A stretch of DNA of 64,000 bases from a virus. Position numbers and translations under genes: made by a program. Where the stretch lies: positions 1-64,000 of the IMG/VR virus record IMGVR_UViG_3300032286_001614. One strand, 5' to 3'. Below the pieces are notes generated by a model. It did not search any database. It was not told the origin of the DNA and saw nothing but the letters and a program-made list of their open reading frames with translations. Below, piece after piece: positions 1 through 10,458 of this stretch; the first letter of the stretch is position 1, and every line of letters starts with the position of its first letter.

Positions 1-123
1 ATACATTCTTGGAACTGAAGCTATTTCATTTGTAACACTTCCACCCATTGCATACATTCTTGGAACTGAAGCTATTTCATTTGTAACACTTCCACCCATT
101 GCATACATTCTTGGAACTGAAGC
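1..123 (-). repeat. 51-nt in-frame tandem repeat at the tape-measure C-terminal side
   Basis: Two identical 51-nt units plus a partial third encode a 17-residue repeat containing YAMGGSVTNEIASVPRM. The array continues past the left edge, so copy number is unknown. Exact nucleotide identity implies recent duplication. Confidence 0.9.
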
Positions 124-3100
124 AAAAGATAAAGCACTTGGTTTGCTACTATAGAATGAATTCATTGGAGTTTTACTTAAAGCTGCTTTAGACCCTAATG
201 ATCCACTAATAGGTGAAGCTAATGATATACCAGCAGAAACATCTCCACCCATTGCATATCTATTTCTTGCAGAAGCTAATGATATTTCCCCAGAAACATC
301 TCCACCCATTGCATATCTTCTTGTCGCTGGAGTTCCACCATATCCAGCGAGACTATATCCACCTTGAGGATTTTCTACTAGAAATGCAAATTCTCCATCT
401 TTCATTTCAGATTGACTTCTTACTTTAGGACCAGTTGGAATAGATGTTTTTGATTTTTTATCACCAGCAAAAGCTTTAGCACCAATACCAAGCGCACCAG
501 CTAATCCTAAACTAACAAGTGCAGAAGTAAGACTCATGCTAGACCCTGAAGCTCCAGCAACACCACCAGAAAGACCAAATGCTGGATTTGCACTAAAATC
601 ACCAACACCACCACCTATACTAATTGGACCTGTTGCACCAGAACCAAAAGTATTAAGAGTTGATGAATTTTGAAAAGCTGGAGAGCTATTGAAATCAGAA
701 AAGTTATTGAAATTTGAAGATGAAGATGTCGTGCCTGGACCAACACCAACTGCCTGAGAGCTGTTAGCACCTCCGGTATTAGCAGTTGCAGAAGAAGAAC
801 TTCCAGAACCAGAAGATCCATACATATATCCACCAATACCACCAGCTACACCACCAGCAATTGCACCAATTAAAGCCCCTTTTTTACCTCCAGTTGCATA
901 TCCAACACCACCACCAACAACTGCACCAACAGCAATGCCAGTTAATATTCCACCAATTAAGCGTTTTTGAACTTTTCCTTCTGCTAAATTGCTAATATAA
1001 TCTTTACCATATTTTTCAACAGCACTCTTTTTAATTACATATCCACCAGACTCAAGAGTAGCTGCAACATCGTCTTTTATCCCAGAACCATGATTTATAA
1101 TGAAGTTTGATTGTCCAATAACGCTACCACCCGAAGCGTATTTTTTCATTGATCCACTATTAATTGCATCAAGAGTATCCCTACCTATTCTATCGGCTGA
1201 TTTTGGCGAAACATAATATTCACCTTTTGTTAATAAAGCTTGAACTGGACCACCCGAAGCGTATTTTTGAACAGAACCACCTGAAGCAAATCCAGTTGGA
1301 ATTACTGAATTAAGACCGATAGTAATTAATTGCTGAACACCTTTAGATGCAAATGCTCTTGCTGTATCTTGTAATATTCCAGAAACGAAGTCTCTAAAAG
1401 CATCTTTTGCACTTTTTGCTCCAACGACGAAGTCACCAAAAGCATTACCAGCTCTTGATTGAAGTGAATCATAAACAGAGTTAGCTACATCCGAGAAATC
1501 ATTTAAGCTTTGAAGATCAGCCTGAAGTCTGTCTCTTATTGTCAAAGAGAATGTTTTTGCAGAATCTTCTTGTAATCTAGCTTGGACAAGTTGTTCTTGT
1601 GTAATTTTTTGCTCTATGCCTAAAACAGTTTTTCTACTTTCTCCATTTATTTTAGCCTTAGCCAATTGTCTAACTAGATATTGTTCATTTGCTTTTGATA
1701 TTTCTACTTCTGCTTCTGAATCATTTCTTGCCTTATTTCTAATATCTCTTATCTGCTCTTCTAGAGTTTTCTTTTCTTTTTCGCGAGATAGTTCTCTTTC
1801 TGATTCATTACTTTCAGTTGAGTAATTTGGTGTTCCAGAAGCTTTTGATGCTAAAGAATCTGATGTTCCATTAGGATTTGATAATAGACTATCAATAAAA
1901 CCTTGTCTATCAAAGTTTAATTTATTTAATCCAAATTTACCAGCATCAAAAGAAGATATATTTCTAAAAGGAGGTTTAAGAGAATTTTGTTGACTAGATA
2001 CATTTTTTAACTCTTGTTCTAATTTTGCTATATTAGCTTCTTTTTCTGCTTTTAGTCTTTGTTGTTCTTCGGTTAAAGGATTCGTATATTTTAATATAAT
2101 TGATTTTATATCATCATAACTTAAAAAAATACCATCTATTGGCATATTTCTATTTTTATCTTTTAAAGAGTTAAGAAATTCTAATGGATTTTTACCAGAA
2201 CTTTGAACTTCTTGAAGAACGCTACGTTCTTTGGTTAGTTTATCTCTTTTTTGTTTTTCTTCGGGTGTTAGAACTTCTGGAGGAACATATCCTGCACCCA
2301 TAGGAGTTGGTAATTGTAGATTCTTTTTTATTAATTTTTGATCTATCTCATTAATATTTGATTGGAAATCAGCAAATTTTAATCTAGTATCATCAAATTG
2401 ACTTGATAAAGATGCTTTTTGTTCATTAATTTGTCTTCTTAAAAGCACTTCTCTTTCTCTTAGTTCTTTTTCTTTATCTATTGGTGCTCCCTGAGAAGCT
2501 AGTGAAAATAATTGATTAGTATCTAATCCATTTCTATTTGTAAAAAATTTAGCAATAGTCGCTATATTTTCATTTATAGTTTTAAGAGGATCAAGCTTAG
2601 TTGCTAATGTAGATGTATCGAAAGATATTAATCCTTTTGCAAAAAGATCTTCAGTATTAATTTTTCCAGAGGATATATTTGCTAATTCTTTTTCTGGATT
2701 AGTATTTATCAAATCAAGACCTTTTATTATTCTTGATGCTGTATCTTTATTAAATACATCAAATGATGAACCAGAAATAATTTTATTAGCAGCTTCTCTA
2801 ATAGAAGATTCATCTACTTTTACTTGCTCACCAATAATAGAAGAAAGAATTTCAGAATAAGTATCTTTTGCAGATGAACTTCTTAATATATCTCTTATTA
2901 AACTAGTTTTATCAGTTTCTGGTAAACCTAAAGAATCACCTATTGAAACATTTGATAATAAAGAAGCAGAGGCATTTGAATTTTTTGTTCTTCCTAAGAT
3001 TGCAGATTGAATAAATGATTGAATTGTGTCAGCATTAAATACAGATCCAGACAAAACTCTATTTTTTTGCTCTGCTCTTGACTGAGCAATCATAATCTTT

Positions 3101-6100
3101 GTCTGAATTTGATCTTCGCTTAAACTAGCATCAGTTGTTGCATTATTAATTTCTAATTGAAGAGAAGCAGTTGATAATAAATCTTCAATTTCTTTATTAC
3201 CTTTTGCAATTGTTTTAATTAAGTTATCTATATCTTTTGTAGATGAAATATTTTCAATAACTTTTTTTGGAATTGTTGGTAATTTTTCTACTAAACTAGC
3301 TTGAAGATCTTTAATTATAGAATTATTTTTTATAGCACTTTCTTCTCTTATTGACCTTTGATTAATGTCAGATGTTCTTTTTATTTTATTTTCTTCAGTT
3401 ATTCCAGACATTAATCCTAAAGAAGCTAGTGCGATATTTTTTCTTGAATTAATACCTGAAGATGAATATATTGATGATAAAACAGACTCTCTTCTTAATT
3501 GATTTGATAAATCTTTTTTTATCTTACTTAAATTTATTTGAGAAATTGTTTGTATTTTTTTGCCTGAATCCTCTAACTCTTTATTAAATAAATCAACATT
3601 TTTAATATATGTTTTAAAAATAAAACTTAATTCATCTGGACTATCCTTTAATTTATTAATTATTTGATTTATCTGAGAAGATGTTAATCCTAAATCTGAA
3701 GCAAATTCTTTAAATGATCCAAGTGGATCTTGTTCAAATGTTTTTCTAAACTTATCGAATCCATCTTTTACTTCTTTTACTGATAAATCAGTAGCTGCCG
3801 CTAATGCATCAGCAGCATTAGAAATTGTTTCTGGATTAAAGTTTTTAGAAAGAAAACTATCACCTCTTGCGCTAACAAGACTTGAAATTACATTACCAGC
3901 AAGGGCAGTTTTTGAAGCACTTTCAGATAATGGTCTTAGACCAGTTAAGATTTTATTAACATCAGATCCACCTTCTAGCAATGCTTTTCTTGTAGCTGGA
4001 TCGCTTATATTTCTTAAAGATCTAAATTGTTCTTTTTGAAGATTTTTAATATCATTAGCACTTGCACCAGATTCAATAGCATCATTTATTTTTTGTTGTA
4101 ATTGAACATAACCATTTGCGGCTTCAATTTGTCTTGCGAAAATGGCATTGTTATCTTCAATTTGTCTTGCAAATTCTTCAAAACTTGCATTCAATTTCCC
4201 TATAGTTCCGATTACACCACCAACCACAGCACCAATAGCAAGACCACCTAAAGTCCCTATTCCGGGTACTGCCGATCCGATTAACGCACCAGTTCCAGCA
4301 AAACTTAAAGCTCCGGTTGCAGCACCGCCCGCAATTCCACCAGCAGTTCCACCTCTTCCTTCTGGAACGAATCCAGAAAGCAATGGAAGAGCTACTGAAG
4401 CTCCAAATCCAATGTTAGATATTCTATCAGCACGTAAAGATTGTAATCCTTTAGCGCGAGATCTTATGGCAGCTTGGGCTTTTCTTGAAAGATTTGGATT
4501 ACTTGCTATGTATTTCTCTGCTTTTTTAATTTCATTTCCAAAACTAAAAAATCCAGTATTTTTTTGACGTTCAACAGAATAATCGTCGCCAATCTTATCG
4601 GCTATTGCTTGATCTGCATCTTGTCTTAATTTTTTATATTTTTCCGCAGTAGCTCTAGTGATTTGTTTTTGAGCTTCTTTATCATTAGCTAAGACTTGTG
4701 GATCAAAGCCAGGAAATAACTCTTGAGATACACCCTCTCTTAAAGATGCAAAATAACTCGCTCCTTCTTTTTTTGTAAGACCAGATAGACCAACTTTATC
4801 AACTCTTGTGGATAATTGTTGATTTTGAATTTGTTTTGAAAGTGAAGCTTTTTGTGCTGTTATTTCTTTTTCAAAATCAACTAATGAGTAGGCATAATTA
4901 AGTTGCGCTCTTTGAAGTTGAGAGTTAGATCCGCCAGCATCAATTAAATCATTAGAGGCTATTTCATATGCTTTCTCTAAAGATTTGCCTTTTAAAATGA
5001 GATTTTTGACAGTTTGATTAAAATCAGTAGCTAGAGTTCCTGATTTTGCCAAACCAACAACTAATCCACTTAAATTATTATTAACAAGACCTGTACTTGA
5101 GTCATAAGAACGTCCAGTTAGTCCACCTCTTATCTGATTAATATCACCAACTCTACTTCCTGTTCCTCCACCAGTCATATTTGCTAATTGGGCATCAGAC
5201 AATCCAGTAACTTGCTTCTTTAGAAATATTTCTCTAAAAGTAGGGTCTAATAACTGAACAGCAGCATTTTGTTTTGATGCAAGAGCCGCTTGTTGAGCAT
5301 TTACAGCGTTTACATTAGCTTGTTGTTGTGGAGTTAATGGGAAACTAGCTGCGGTTTGTTGAGGAGCAGAGGGATTTTGAGGAATAACAGGAACACCATT
5401 TCTATAAATTATAGGAACTTGTTTTGGGCCAATTGGAGATGAATATGCGGTTCTTCCCGCTATTAATGCCGCCCTAGCAGCAATTGATTCTGGATCGTTT
5501 TCAAATTTATCAGATAATGCTTTCCCACGGGGAGTGGATAATAAAGTTCCCTTATCCCCTAAAGCTTCTAGAACTTCTTTATTTGTAATATTTGGTGCTT
5601 TTGTTACTGCATTAGAAGTTTCTATAGCAGCAAACATTTGCTCTTTTTGTTTTGCAATTTCTTGCGGAGTTAAAGATTGTATTTTTTGAATTTGCTTATT
5701 TCTAGCAATCTCCATACTGCTTGGACCTGATATTGCAGTTTGTGGAAGTTCTTTTTTAGCTTGAGCAAATTGTTGGGCTAGTATTTTACTTCTAGCTTGT
5801 TGAGCGGCTTGTTCAGCTAAATATTTAGCTTGATCTTCGTCTGCTTGTTTAAGTTCTGCTGTTCTAGTAGCACCAGCAACAGCAAGATTTTTTACAAGTA
5901 TTTTCCCAGCAGAACCAATCTTTTGATTTATTTCCTCAAGAGAGTTACCAGTTATTTTAAATGAAGCTGTAAAATCTATAATCTCGCTAGATAATTTAGT
6001 AAATGATTCAACTGATTTTGTGCCTTCTTGTCTTAAAGCTCTAAATAAACTTCTTAGAATCTTAGAACTCTCTCCACCGATTTGCTCAGTTTCTCCAAAA

Positions 6101-9100
6101 CTTGTCACATTACCAAATACATCTTTTACTTTTTTACCTACAAGATATTCTGGAACTTTAGCTGTTAATTTATCAAACTCAGCAAAATTAGGAATAAAAC
6201 CATTTGCTGCACCATAAGTTTTTGGATCAACTCCTTCTTTTAATGCGCGTGAAACACCTTGGGAACCATCGAATGGCTCGTCGCGGCGATTCGCAACTAG
6301 TAGACCCATTGGGTTAGAAGAGCTTTTGACTCTATTATCCTTATCAATATAAATATCTTTTAAACTTACACCAGCAGCTACTTCGCGAGAAATAGCAGAC
6401 TGAATAGGATTTGCAAAATTAGGAACATAACCATTAGCAAATACATCATAAGTATTTCCATTCGCTCTAACACGACTTATATTACTTAGCAAAAATCTTC
6501 TCATTTTAGCCTCGCCTTCCCCTTCTTTAAGCGAATTTAGAACGAGGCTATTTGTTTTTTCATCAAAATCAGTCCAATTTTCATATCCTTTTGGTGCATC
6601 TGCTCCAACAAGTTGATCGCGATTCACTCTCCATTGAGTAGCGTTATAAGTTGCAGATTCTCCATTTTTCTTTGTATAATCAATGCTTTGGAATTTTTTA
6701 GATTTAAGCAAAGCTGCTAACTGAGCGCGAGGAAGGCGCATATTAGCGAAATTAGGAATATGACCTCCAGCCATACCTTTTGGACGTAAATAACCAGCAT
6801 CTAAAACTCTTAACCCTTCATCAAAAGCATATCCTGCTCTTCTTAATTCATATGGACCAGGTGTTCCGGTAGTTTCGCCCAATTCAGCTAAAATATCGGT
6901 AACAGCACCTAAATCTCCTGATTTCGTAACTCCTAAATTATCAATTCTTAAATCTCCAGCATATTGGCCAATAAAACCTGAATTTCTATATCCCTTTAAC
7001 TGTGGTTTTAAGTAAGTAGCTAAAACTTTTGATAAATTAGATTGAACGGAAACCGCATTTCTATGTGGAAGCATTCTTTCTATTTTTGCATAATCAATGG
7101 TTTGTAATCTTTCGATTAATGCGGCTTCTTTCTTTCTACCCCCAATAGTAACTTGACCTCTATCAAATATTTGTGGGGCAAACATTCCTGATGTGTTTAA
7201 TGCTTGTAATTTATCAAAGTCTTTATTTTTTCTTTGTAAAACGGATAAGACTAAATCTCTTGGGTCAACACCCCTTACTAAACCTGCGTCACTAAATTTA
7301 TCTTGAAATAAATCTCCCTGCACACTTTTTGGTGCCCCAACATTGAAAACGCTTTTATAGGAACCAGATCCCATCATATTCAACATTTCAAATTGAGATT
7401 CAAAAGGTGTCTTTTTCGCAAAATTAGGAACGTAACCATTGGCAAGTCCATAAGTAGTTAATTCATTAAAACCTAAACCAGAAAGATTACTTAAAAAAGC
7501 ATCTCTAGGAACTTTATTTACTTTTTCTTCTAATTCTCTAAAATCTTTAAATGATGGGTCTTTGAATCCTGCTCCATATACTCTCCCATAGTTTTTCGCA
7601 TTAGGAACATCGCGATATCTAATTTGTGGATAAACTCTTTTAAGTATATCAAAATTACTTCCTGAAAAATCTGTTGTTCTTTGATCTACTAAACCAAAAC
7701 TCTTAATAGGTAATCCCGTACGCTTAGAGCGTTTAAGTAATTCCTGAAATAAAGCATAAGCATCTCCCTTTTTAACACTTTGAACAAAGTCAACTGTATA
7801 TCCATCTGTTTTATCTCCACCATATTTCAAATAAGATCCCGTATCTGTTCTTAGCTCTCTAGTAGATGGGATTGTTTTGGATTTAGAAGCAAATATTTTA
7901 GCGAAATTAGGAATAAATCCAGATGCTATAGAAATACCACCAGAGGAATTTTTGTTTTGCGGAAAAATATTTCCTTTTGGACTATAAAAATTTGCTTTAT
8001 CACTTAATGAATTAAATAAAGAAACTTCTCTTTCATTAGAATAAGTCTTTATATTATCTGACATATCTGTATCTCCTATATTCTTAAAGTATCTTACTAG
8101 CAAGTCTGAACTTACTCCAATTTTACCTCCAGAAGCTACTTGCATAAACTTTTCTGAACCTAATCTATTAAATAGCTTTTCTAATTTCCGTGGACTAGTA
8201 TAAATTCTATCAGATCTTATCTGATCTACCATAATAGCTGAACTAAGTCCTGTTACATCAGAACCAATTTTATCTCCAAAATTTAATTTACTAAATTTTC
8301 CAAAATTTCTTTTGTCTATATTTTCAAAACCTGCAAATCTTAAACCTTGTTTAAAACTTGTTGTAGTTGGAACTATTCCTGGTTTCGTATTGTTTCTTGA
8401 GGCAGCAAGATAACGCATCAAATCATTAAAATTATGAATTCCTCCTATGTCTTCCCAACTTCCAGCATACGCAGCTGATTTAAATTTTGACGAATCTTCC
8501 ATCCCGTATTTTGAAGACATACCACGGTAAAGAGTGGTCATTTTTGGTGCAAAATTAGGAATAAATCCACCCGCCGCATTAATTTTTCTTGCGCCTGATG
8601 GAAGACCCATTTGCTTAACCATGTTTCTATTAAACACAGCAGTTCCACCGAATGCATAATTTGGAACTACATATTCATCTGTATTTACAACAGCTGTTCC
8701 CCTTTTGCCGTTACCAAAATTAAAATTAGGCATTACGACTGGTCTAGCAGATGATGAAGCTCCGCCAATACCTTTTCTTATTGCGGACATTTCTTCTTGA
8801 ATAGGAGAGTAACCACCAGCAAAAATACCAGTTTTACCTAATGATCTTAATTGATTTAATGCCGTTGGAGAAACTTTTCCTAATGAAGAAATTTCATTTG
8901 TTCTCTGAACATTTTGCGCAGCACGTAATGCATTTTGTTTTGCTAAAATTTCTAAAATAATTTTTTCTTTTTCTACTATACCAGTAACTAAAGAAAGACG
9001 AACTTTATCTTCGGATGAAGCAGAAGCTAATAACGTATTTAATCCACGAATTGCATCAAGTTCTTTTGCGCGACCAGGAAATAATCCAACTACGTCATCT

Positions 9101-10458
9101 TTTACTACTGAAAATGTTCTTTTTAAAACAGTATTTAATAAAGCTCCAATAGCAACTATACCTGGTCCACTTAATACATTACCAAGTCCTTTTAAAAATC
9201 CACCAGCGATAGATTCTCCAAAGTTTTGAATTTCAGGATCTTTCCCTGCTCCACGCAATGAATCAAGAAAAACATTTATAACTTTATTTCCTGATAATAT
9301 TTCTCGAAGTAATGGAGCTATTGTAATTTTACCAATCGAATCACCTATTTCTGTGGAGCTTGTTTTGAAATTTTGAATTAAACTATCAAGAGATTTATTT
9401 AAAGCATCATTTCTTTTTTGCGCTTCTACAGTAGCACTAGAAGCCGCATATGTTGCTTGTTCAACAACATTATAAGATTTAGCTAAATCAGTAACGATTG
9501 CCCTAAATTGATTGACTTGATAAATACCCGCAGAAATTTCTGCAACAACTTGCTGCTGACTTTTTGTTAATGAATCAAATCTTCCACCTAAATTAGCTAA
9601 AATCTTATCAGCCGATAAAGCTTCACCACTTAAATCTCTTACAGCAATACCAAATGATTCAAGCTGATCTAATACTTCTGGACGTTGTATTCTAGTAAAA
9701 ATAGTTTTAAAAGCATTACCAATTACAGCACCACCTCTAGCAGTAATTTGCTGTGCAGAAGTTATAATACCTAATAATTTGTTAAAAGTTACACCAGAGT
9801 CCTGAGCAGTAGAACCTACGCGAGAAATAGCTTCAGCTAAGTCTTTTGTAGATATAGCAAACTTAGTATCAACTGCAACTAACTTATTAATTACTTGACT
9901 TGCTGTTAGACTTTCTTTAGAAAAACCATTAATCGCACTGGTTAAAGAATCAACAGAATTTGCTGCATCTAATCCAGATAATCTTGATAAAATGAGAGCT
10001 GAATTTACTCTTTTTAGCGTTTCTTCAGCACCAAGACCTTGACGAGAGAACTCAAGCGCAGCTTTTGCCGCTACATCAAAAGGCTGTGATGCATTTCTAG
10101 CAACATCAAAAAGATCTTTCTTAAATGAAGATAATTGTTTTGAAGATAAAGACAGAACTGAATTAATATCTAAAAGAGATTTTTCTACACTTATTGTAGA
10201 AGATACTATTTGATTAAAAATTCTAACTGTTCCACCTAAAGCTAATGCTGAAGCTCCGAATGTTAAAACACGTTGATTCGCAGCATCTAATGAACTTCCA
10301 ATCTGATCAATACCAGTTCTAATTCTTCCCAATGGAGCAAGTGAAGCTCTTTCATTGAATTGAAAATTTAATTTCTGTGTTTTTTCAAGTTCTCTAATCT
10401 GCCTCAAAATTGGAGCAGTTTCGATTCTTGCCGATAGTGTGACCGATGAAGTTGCCAT
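1..10458 (-). CDS. Giant tail tape-measure protein with embedded enzyme-like domains (partial, runs off left edge)
   Basis: One open frame starts at the ATG at 10458 and stays open to base 1, so at least 3486 residues are visible and the C-terminus lies outside the window. The ribosome site AAAGGTAAG precedes the ATG. Residues about 90-300 resemble the TP901-type tape-measure core (SRQGLGAEETL, VGSTAQDSGV). Six copies of A(N/G/S)G(F/Y/H)(I/V)PNFA lie at about residues 628-637, 847-853, 1007-1014, 1230-1238, 1341-1349 and 1418-1426. The intervals hold an ADP-ribosyltransferase-like, a possible GNAT-like, a kinase-like and an SH3-like segment. A long coiled-coil middle follows, then glycine-rich membrane-type stretches (about 2040-2085 and 3180-3215) and YASGG/YAMGG repeats at the visible end. 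The family sets tail length, fills the tube and enters the host envelope. Being last in the late block next to chaperone candidates fits this role. Tape-measure identity is secure; the cargo reading is inference. Confidence 0.9.
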   Translation of the reverse strand, partial: MATSSVTLSARIETAPILRQIRELEKTQKLNFQFNERASLAPLGRIRTGIDQIGSSLDAANQRVLTFGASALALGGTVRIFNQIVSSTISVEKSLLDINSVLSLSSKQLSSFKKDLFDVARNASQPFDVAAKAALEFSRQGLGAEETLKRVNSALILSRLSGLDAANSVDSLTSAINGFSKESLTASQVINKLVAVDTKFAISTKDLAEAISRVGSTAQDSGVTFNKLLGIITSAQQITARGGAVIGNAFKTIFTRIQRPEVLDQLESFGIAVRDLSGEALSADKILANLGGRFDSLTKSQQQVVAEISAGIYQVNQFRAIVTDLAKSYNVVEQATYAASSATVEAQKRNDALNKSLDSLIQNFKTSSTEIGDSIGKITIAPLLREILSGNKVINVFLDSLRGAGKDPEIQNFGESIAGGFLKGLGNVLSGPGIVAIGALLNTVLKRTFSVVKDDVVGLFPGRAKELDAIRGLNTLLASASSEDKVRLSLVTGIVEKEKIILEILAKQNALRAAQNVQRTNEISSLGKVSPTALNQLRSLGKTGIFAGGYSPIQEEMSAIRKGIGGASSSARPVVMPNFNFGNGKRGTAVVNTDEYVVPNYAFGGTAVFNRNMVKQMGLPSGARKINAAGGFIPNFAPKMTTLYRGMSSKYGMEDSSKFKSAAYAGSWEDIGGIHNFNDLMRYLAASRNNTKPGIVPTTTSFKQGLRFAGFENIDKRNFGKFSKLNFGDKIGSDVTGLSSAIMVDQIRSDRIYTSPRKLEKLFNRLGSEKFMQVASGGKIGVSSDLLVRYFKNIGDTDMSDNIKTYSNEREVSLFNSLSDKANFYSPKGNIFPQNKNSSGGISIASGFIPNFAKIFASKSKTIPSTRELRTDTGSYLKYGGDKTDGYTVDFVQSVKKGDAYALFQELLKRSKRTGLPIKSFGLVDQRTTDFSGSNFDILKRVYPQIRYRDVPNAKNYGRVYGAGFKDPSFKDFRELEEKVNKVPRDAFLSNLSGLGFNELTTYGLANGYVPNFAKKTPFESQFEMLNMMGSGSYKSVFNVGAPKSVQGDLFQDKFSDAGLVRGVDPRDLVLSVLQRKNKDFDKLQALNTSGMFAPQIFDRGQVTIGGRKKEAALIERLQTIDYAKIERMLPHRNAVSVQSNLSKVLATYLKPQLKGYRNSGFIGQYAGDLRIDNLGVTKSGDLGAVTDILAELGETTGTPGPYELRRAGYAFDEGLRVLDAGYLRPKGMAGGHIPNFANMRLPRAQLAALLKSKKFQSIDYTKKNGESATYNATQWRVNRDQLVGADAPKGYENWTDFDEKTNSLVLNSLKEGEGEAKMRRFLLSNISRVRANGNTYDVFANGYVPNFANPIQSAISREVAAGVSLKDIYIDKDNRVKSSSNPMGLLVANRRDEPFDGSQGVSRALKEGVDPKTYGAANGFIPNFAEFDKLTAKVPEYLVGKKVKDVFGNVTSFGETEQIGGESSKILRSLFRALRQEGTKSVESFTKLSSEIIDFTASFKITGNSLEEINQKIGSAGKILVKNLAVAGATRTAELKQADEDQAKYLAEQAAQQARSKILAQQFAQAKKELPQTAISGPSSMEIARNKQIQKIQSLTPQEIAKQKEQMFAAIETSNAVTKAPNITNKEVLEALGDKGTLLSTPRGKALSDKFENDPESIAARAALIAGRTAYSSPIGPKQVPIIYRNGVPVIPQNPSAPQQTAASFPLTPQQQANVNAVNAQQAALASKQNAAVQLLDPTFREIFLKKQVTGLSDAQLANMTGGGTGSRVGDINQIRGGLTGRSYDSSTGLVNNNLSGLVVGLAKSGTLATDFNQTVKNLILKGKSLEKAYEIASNDLIDAGGSNSQLQRAQLNYAYSLVDFEKEITAQKASLSKQIQNQQLSTRVDKVGLSGLTKKEGASYFASLREGVSQELFPGFDPQVLANDKEAQKQITRATAEKYKKLRQDADQAIADKIGDDYSVERQKNTGFFSFGNEIKKAEKYIASNPNLSRKAQAAIRSRAKGLQSLRADRISNIGFGASVALPLLSGFVPEGRGGTAGGIAGGAATGALSFAGTGALIGSAVPGIGTLGGLAIGAVVGGVIGTIGKLNASFEEFARQIEDNNAIFARQIEAANGYVQLQQKINDAIESGASANDIKNLQKEQFRSLRNISDPATRKALLEGGSDVNKILTGLRPLSESASKTALAGNVISSLVSARGDSFLSKNFNPETISNAADALAAATDLSVKEVKDGFDKFRKTFEQDPLGSFKEFASDLGLTSSQINQIINKLKDSPDELSFIFKTYIKNVDLFNKELEDSGKKIQTISQINLSKIKKDLSNQLRRESVLSSIYSSSGINSRKNIALASLGLMSGITEENKIKRTSDINQRSIREESAIKNNSIIKDLQASLVEKLPTIPKKVIENISSTKDIDNLIKTIAKGNKEIEDLLSTASLQLEINNATTDASLSEDQIQTKIMIAQSRAEQKNRVLSGSVFNADTIQSFIQSAILGRTKNSNASASLLSNVSIGDSLGLPETDKTSLIRDILRSSSAKDTYSEILSSIIGEQVKVDESSIREAANKIISGSSFDVFNKDTASRIIKGLDLINTNPEKELANISSGKINTEDLFAKGLISFDTSTLATKLDPLKTINENIATIAKFFTNRNGLDTNQLFSLASQGAPIDKEKELREREVLLRRQINEQKASLSSQFDDTRLKFADFQSNINEIDQKLIKKNLQLPTPMGAGYVPPEVLTPEEKQKRDKLTKERSVLQEVQSSGKNPLEFLNSLKDKNRNMPIDGIFLSYDDIKSIILKYTNPLTEEQQRLKAEKEANIAKLEQELKNVSSQQNSLKPPFRNISSFDAGKFGLNKLNFDRQGFIDSLLSNPNGTSDSLASKASGTPNYSTESNESERELSREKEKKTLEEQIRDIRNKARNDSEAEVEISKANEQYLVRQLAKAKINGESRKTVLGIEQKITQEQLVQARLQEDSAKTFSLTIRDRLQADLQSLNDFSDVANSVYDSLQSRAGNAFGDFVVGAKSAKDAFRDFVSGILQDTARAFASKGVQQLITIGLNSVIPTGFASGGSVQKYASGGPVQALLTKGEYYVSPKSADRIGRDTLDAINSGSMKKYASGGSVIGQSNFIINHGSGIKDDVAATLESGGYVIKKSAVEKYGKDYISNLAEGKVQKRLIGGILTGIAVGAVVGGGVGYATGGKKGALIGAIAGGVAGGIGGYMYGSSGSGSSSSATANTGGANSSQAVGVGPGTTSSSSNFNNFSDFNSSPAFQNSSTLNTFGSGATGPISIGGGVGDFSANPAFGLSGGVAGASGSSMSLTSALVSLGLAGALGIGAKAFAGDKKSKTSIPTGPKVRSQSEMKDGEFAFLVENPQGGYSLAGYGGTPATRRYAMGGDVSGEISLASARNRYAMGGDVSAGISLASPISGSLGSKAALSKTPMNSFYSSKPSALSFASVPRMYAMGGSVTNEIASVPRMYAMGGSVTNEIASVPRMY
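215..320 (-). repeat. Degenerate repeat encoding RYAMGGDVS units
   Basis: Two near-identical units of about 45 nt encode RYAMGGDVSGEISLAS and RYAMGGDVSAGISLAS. They are diverged relatives of the 51-nt repeat at 1-123 and of the YASGG segments near 1140 and 1260, a motif common at tape-measure C-termini. Confidence 0.75.
6439..6744 (-). other. Small SH3-like (DUF2693-type) domain inside the tape measure
   Basis: Residues about 1239-1340, between the fourth and fifth PNFA repeats. The pattern is FQSIDYTKKNGESATYNAT, then a variable middle, then RRFLLSNISRVRANGNTYDV. It resembles small phage proteins of the DUF2693 type, a compact beta fold. Function unknown. Confidence 0.35.
6859..7386 (-). 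other. Kinase-like domain inside the tape measure
   Basis: Residues about 1025-1200, between the third and fourth PNFA repeats. A glycine-rich loop GSGSYKSVFNVG starts at residue 1030. A catalytic-loop-like GDLRIDNLGV places D1169 and N1174 five residues apart, as in HRDxxxxN. A candidate metal-binding Asp lies at 1188 in AVTDI. Spacing and order fit a protein-kinase or aminoglycoside-phosphotransferase-like fold. Substrate unknown. Confidence 0.5.
7441..7899 (-). other. Possible GNAT-like domain inside the tape measure
   Basis: Residues about 854-1006, between the second and third PNFA repeats. A strand (YTVDFVQS) is followed by KKGDAYALFQELLKRS, which resembles the acetyl-CoA-binding loop and helix of GNAT acetyltransferases. 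A later TTDFSGSNFDILKRVYPQ resembles the family's Asn/Tyr motif. The match is weak and could be a different alpha/beta fold. Confidence 0.3.
8014..8541 (-). other. ADP-ribosyltransferase-like domain inside the tape measure
   Basis: Residues about 640-815 of the tape measure. The R-S-E class signature can be read in order: LYRG with R645, a TTTSF strand with S701 followed by GLRFA, and the ExE motif in NEREVSLF with E809 and E811. The segment is bounded on both sides by PNFA repeats, which suggests a self-contained module. ART domains are known cargo of phage polyvalent proteins. No structure prediction was run, so activity is inferred from motifs only. Confidence 0.6.

Noticed and set aside
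4142-4567. Plus-strand ORF of 141 aa, Pro/Ala-rich
   Set aside because: Complement of the glycine/alanine-rich membrane-type stretch of the tape measure, which is open over the same bases.
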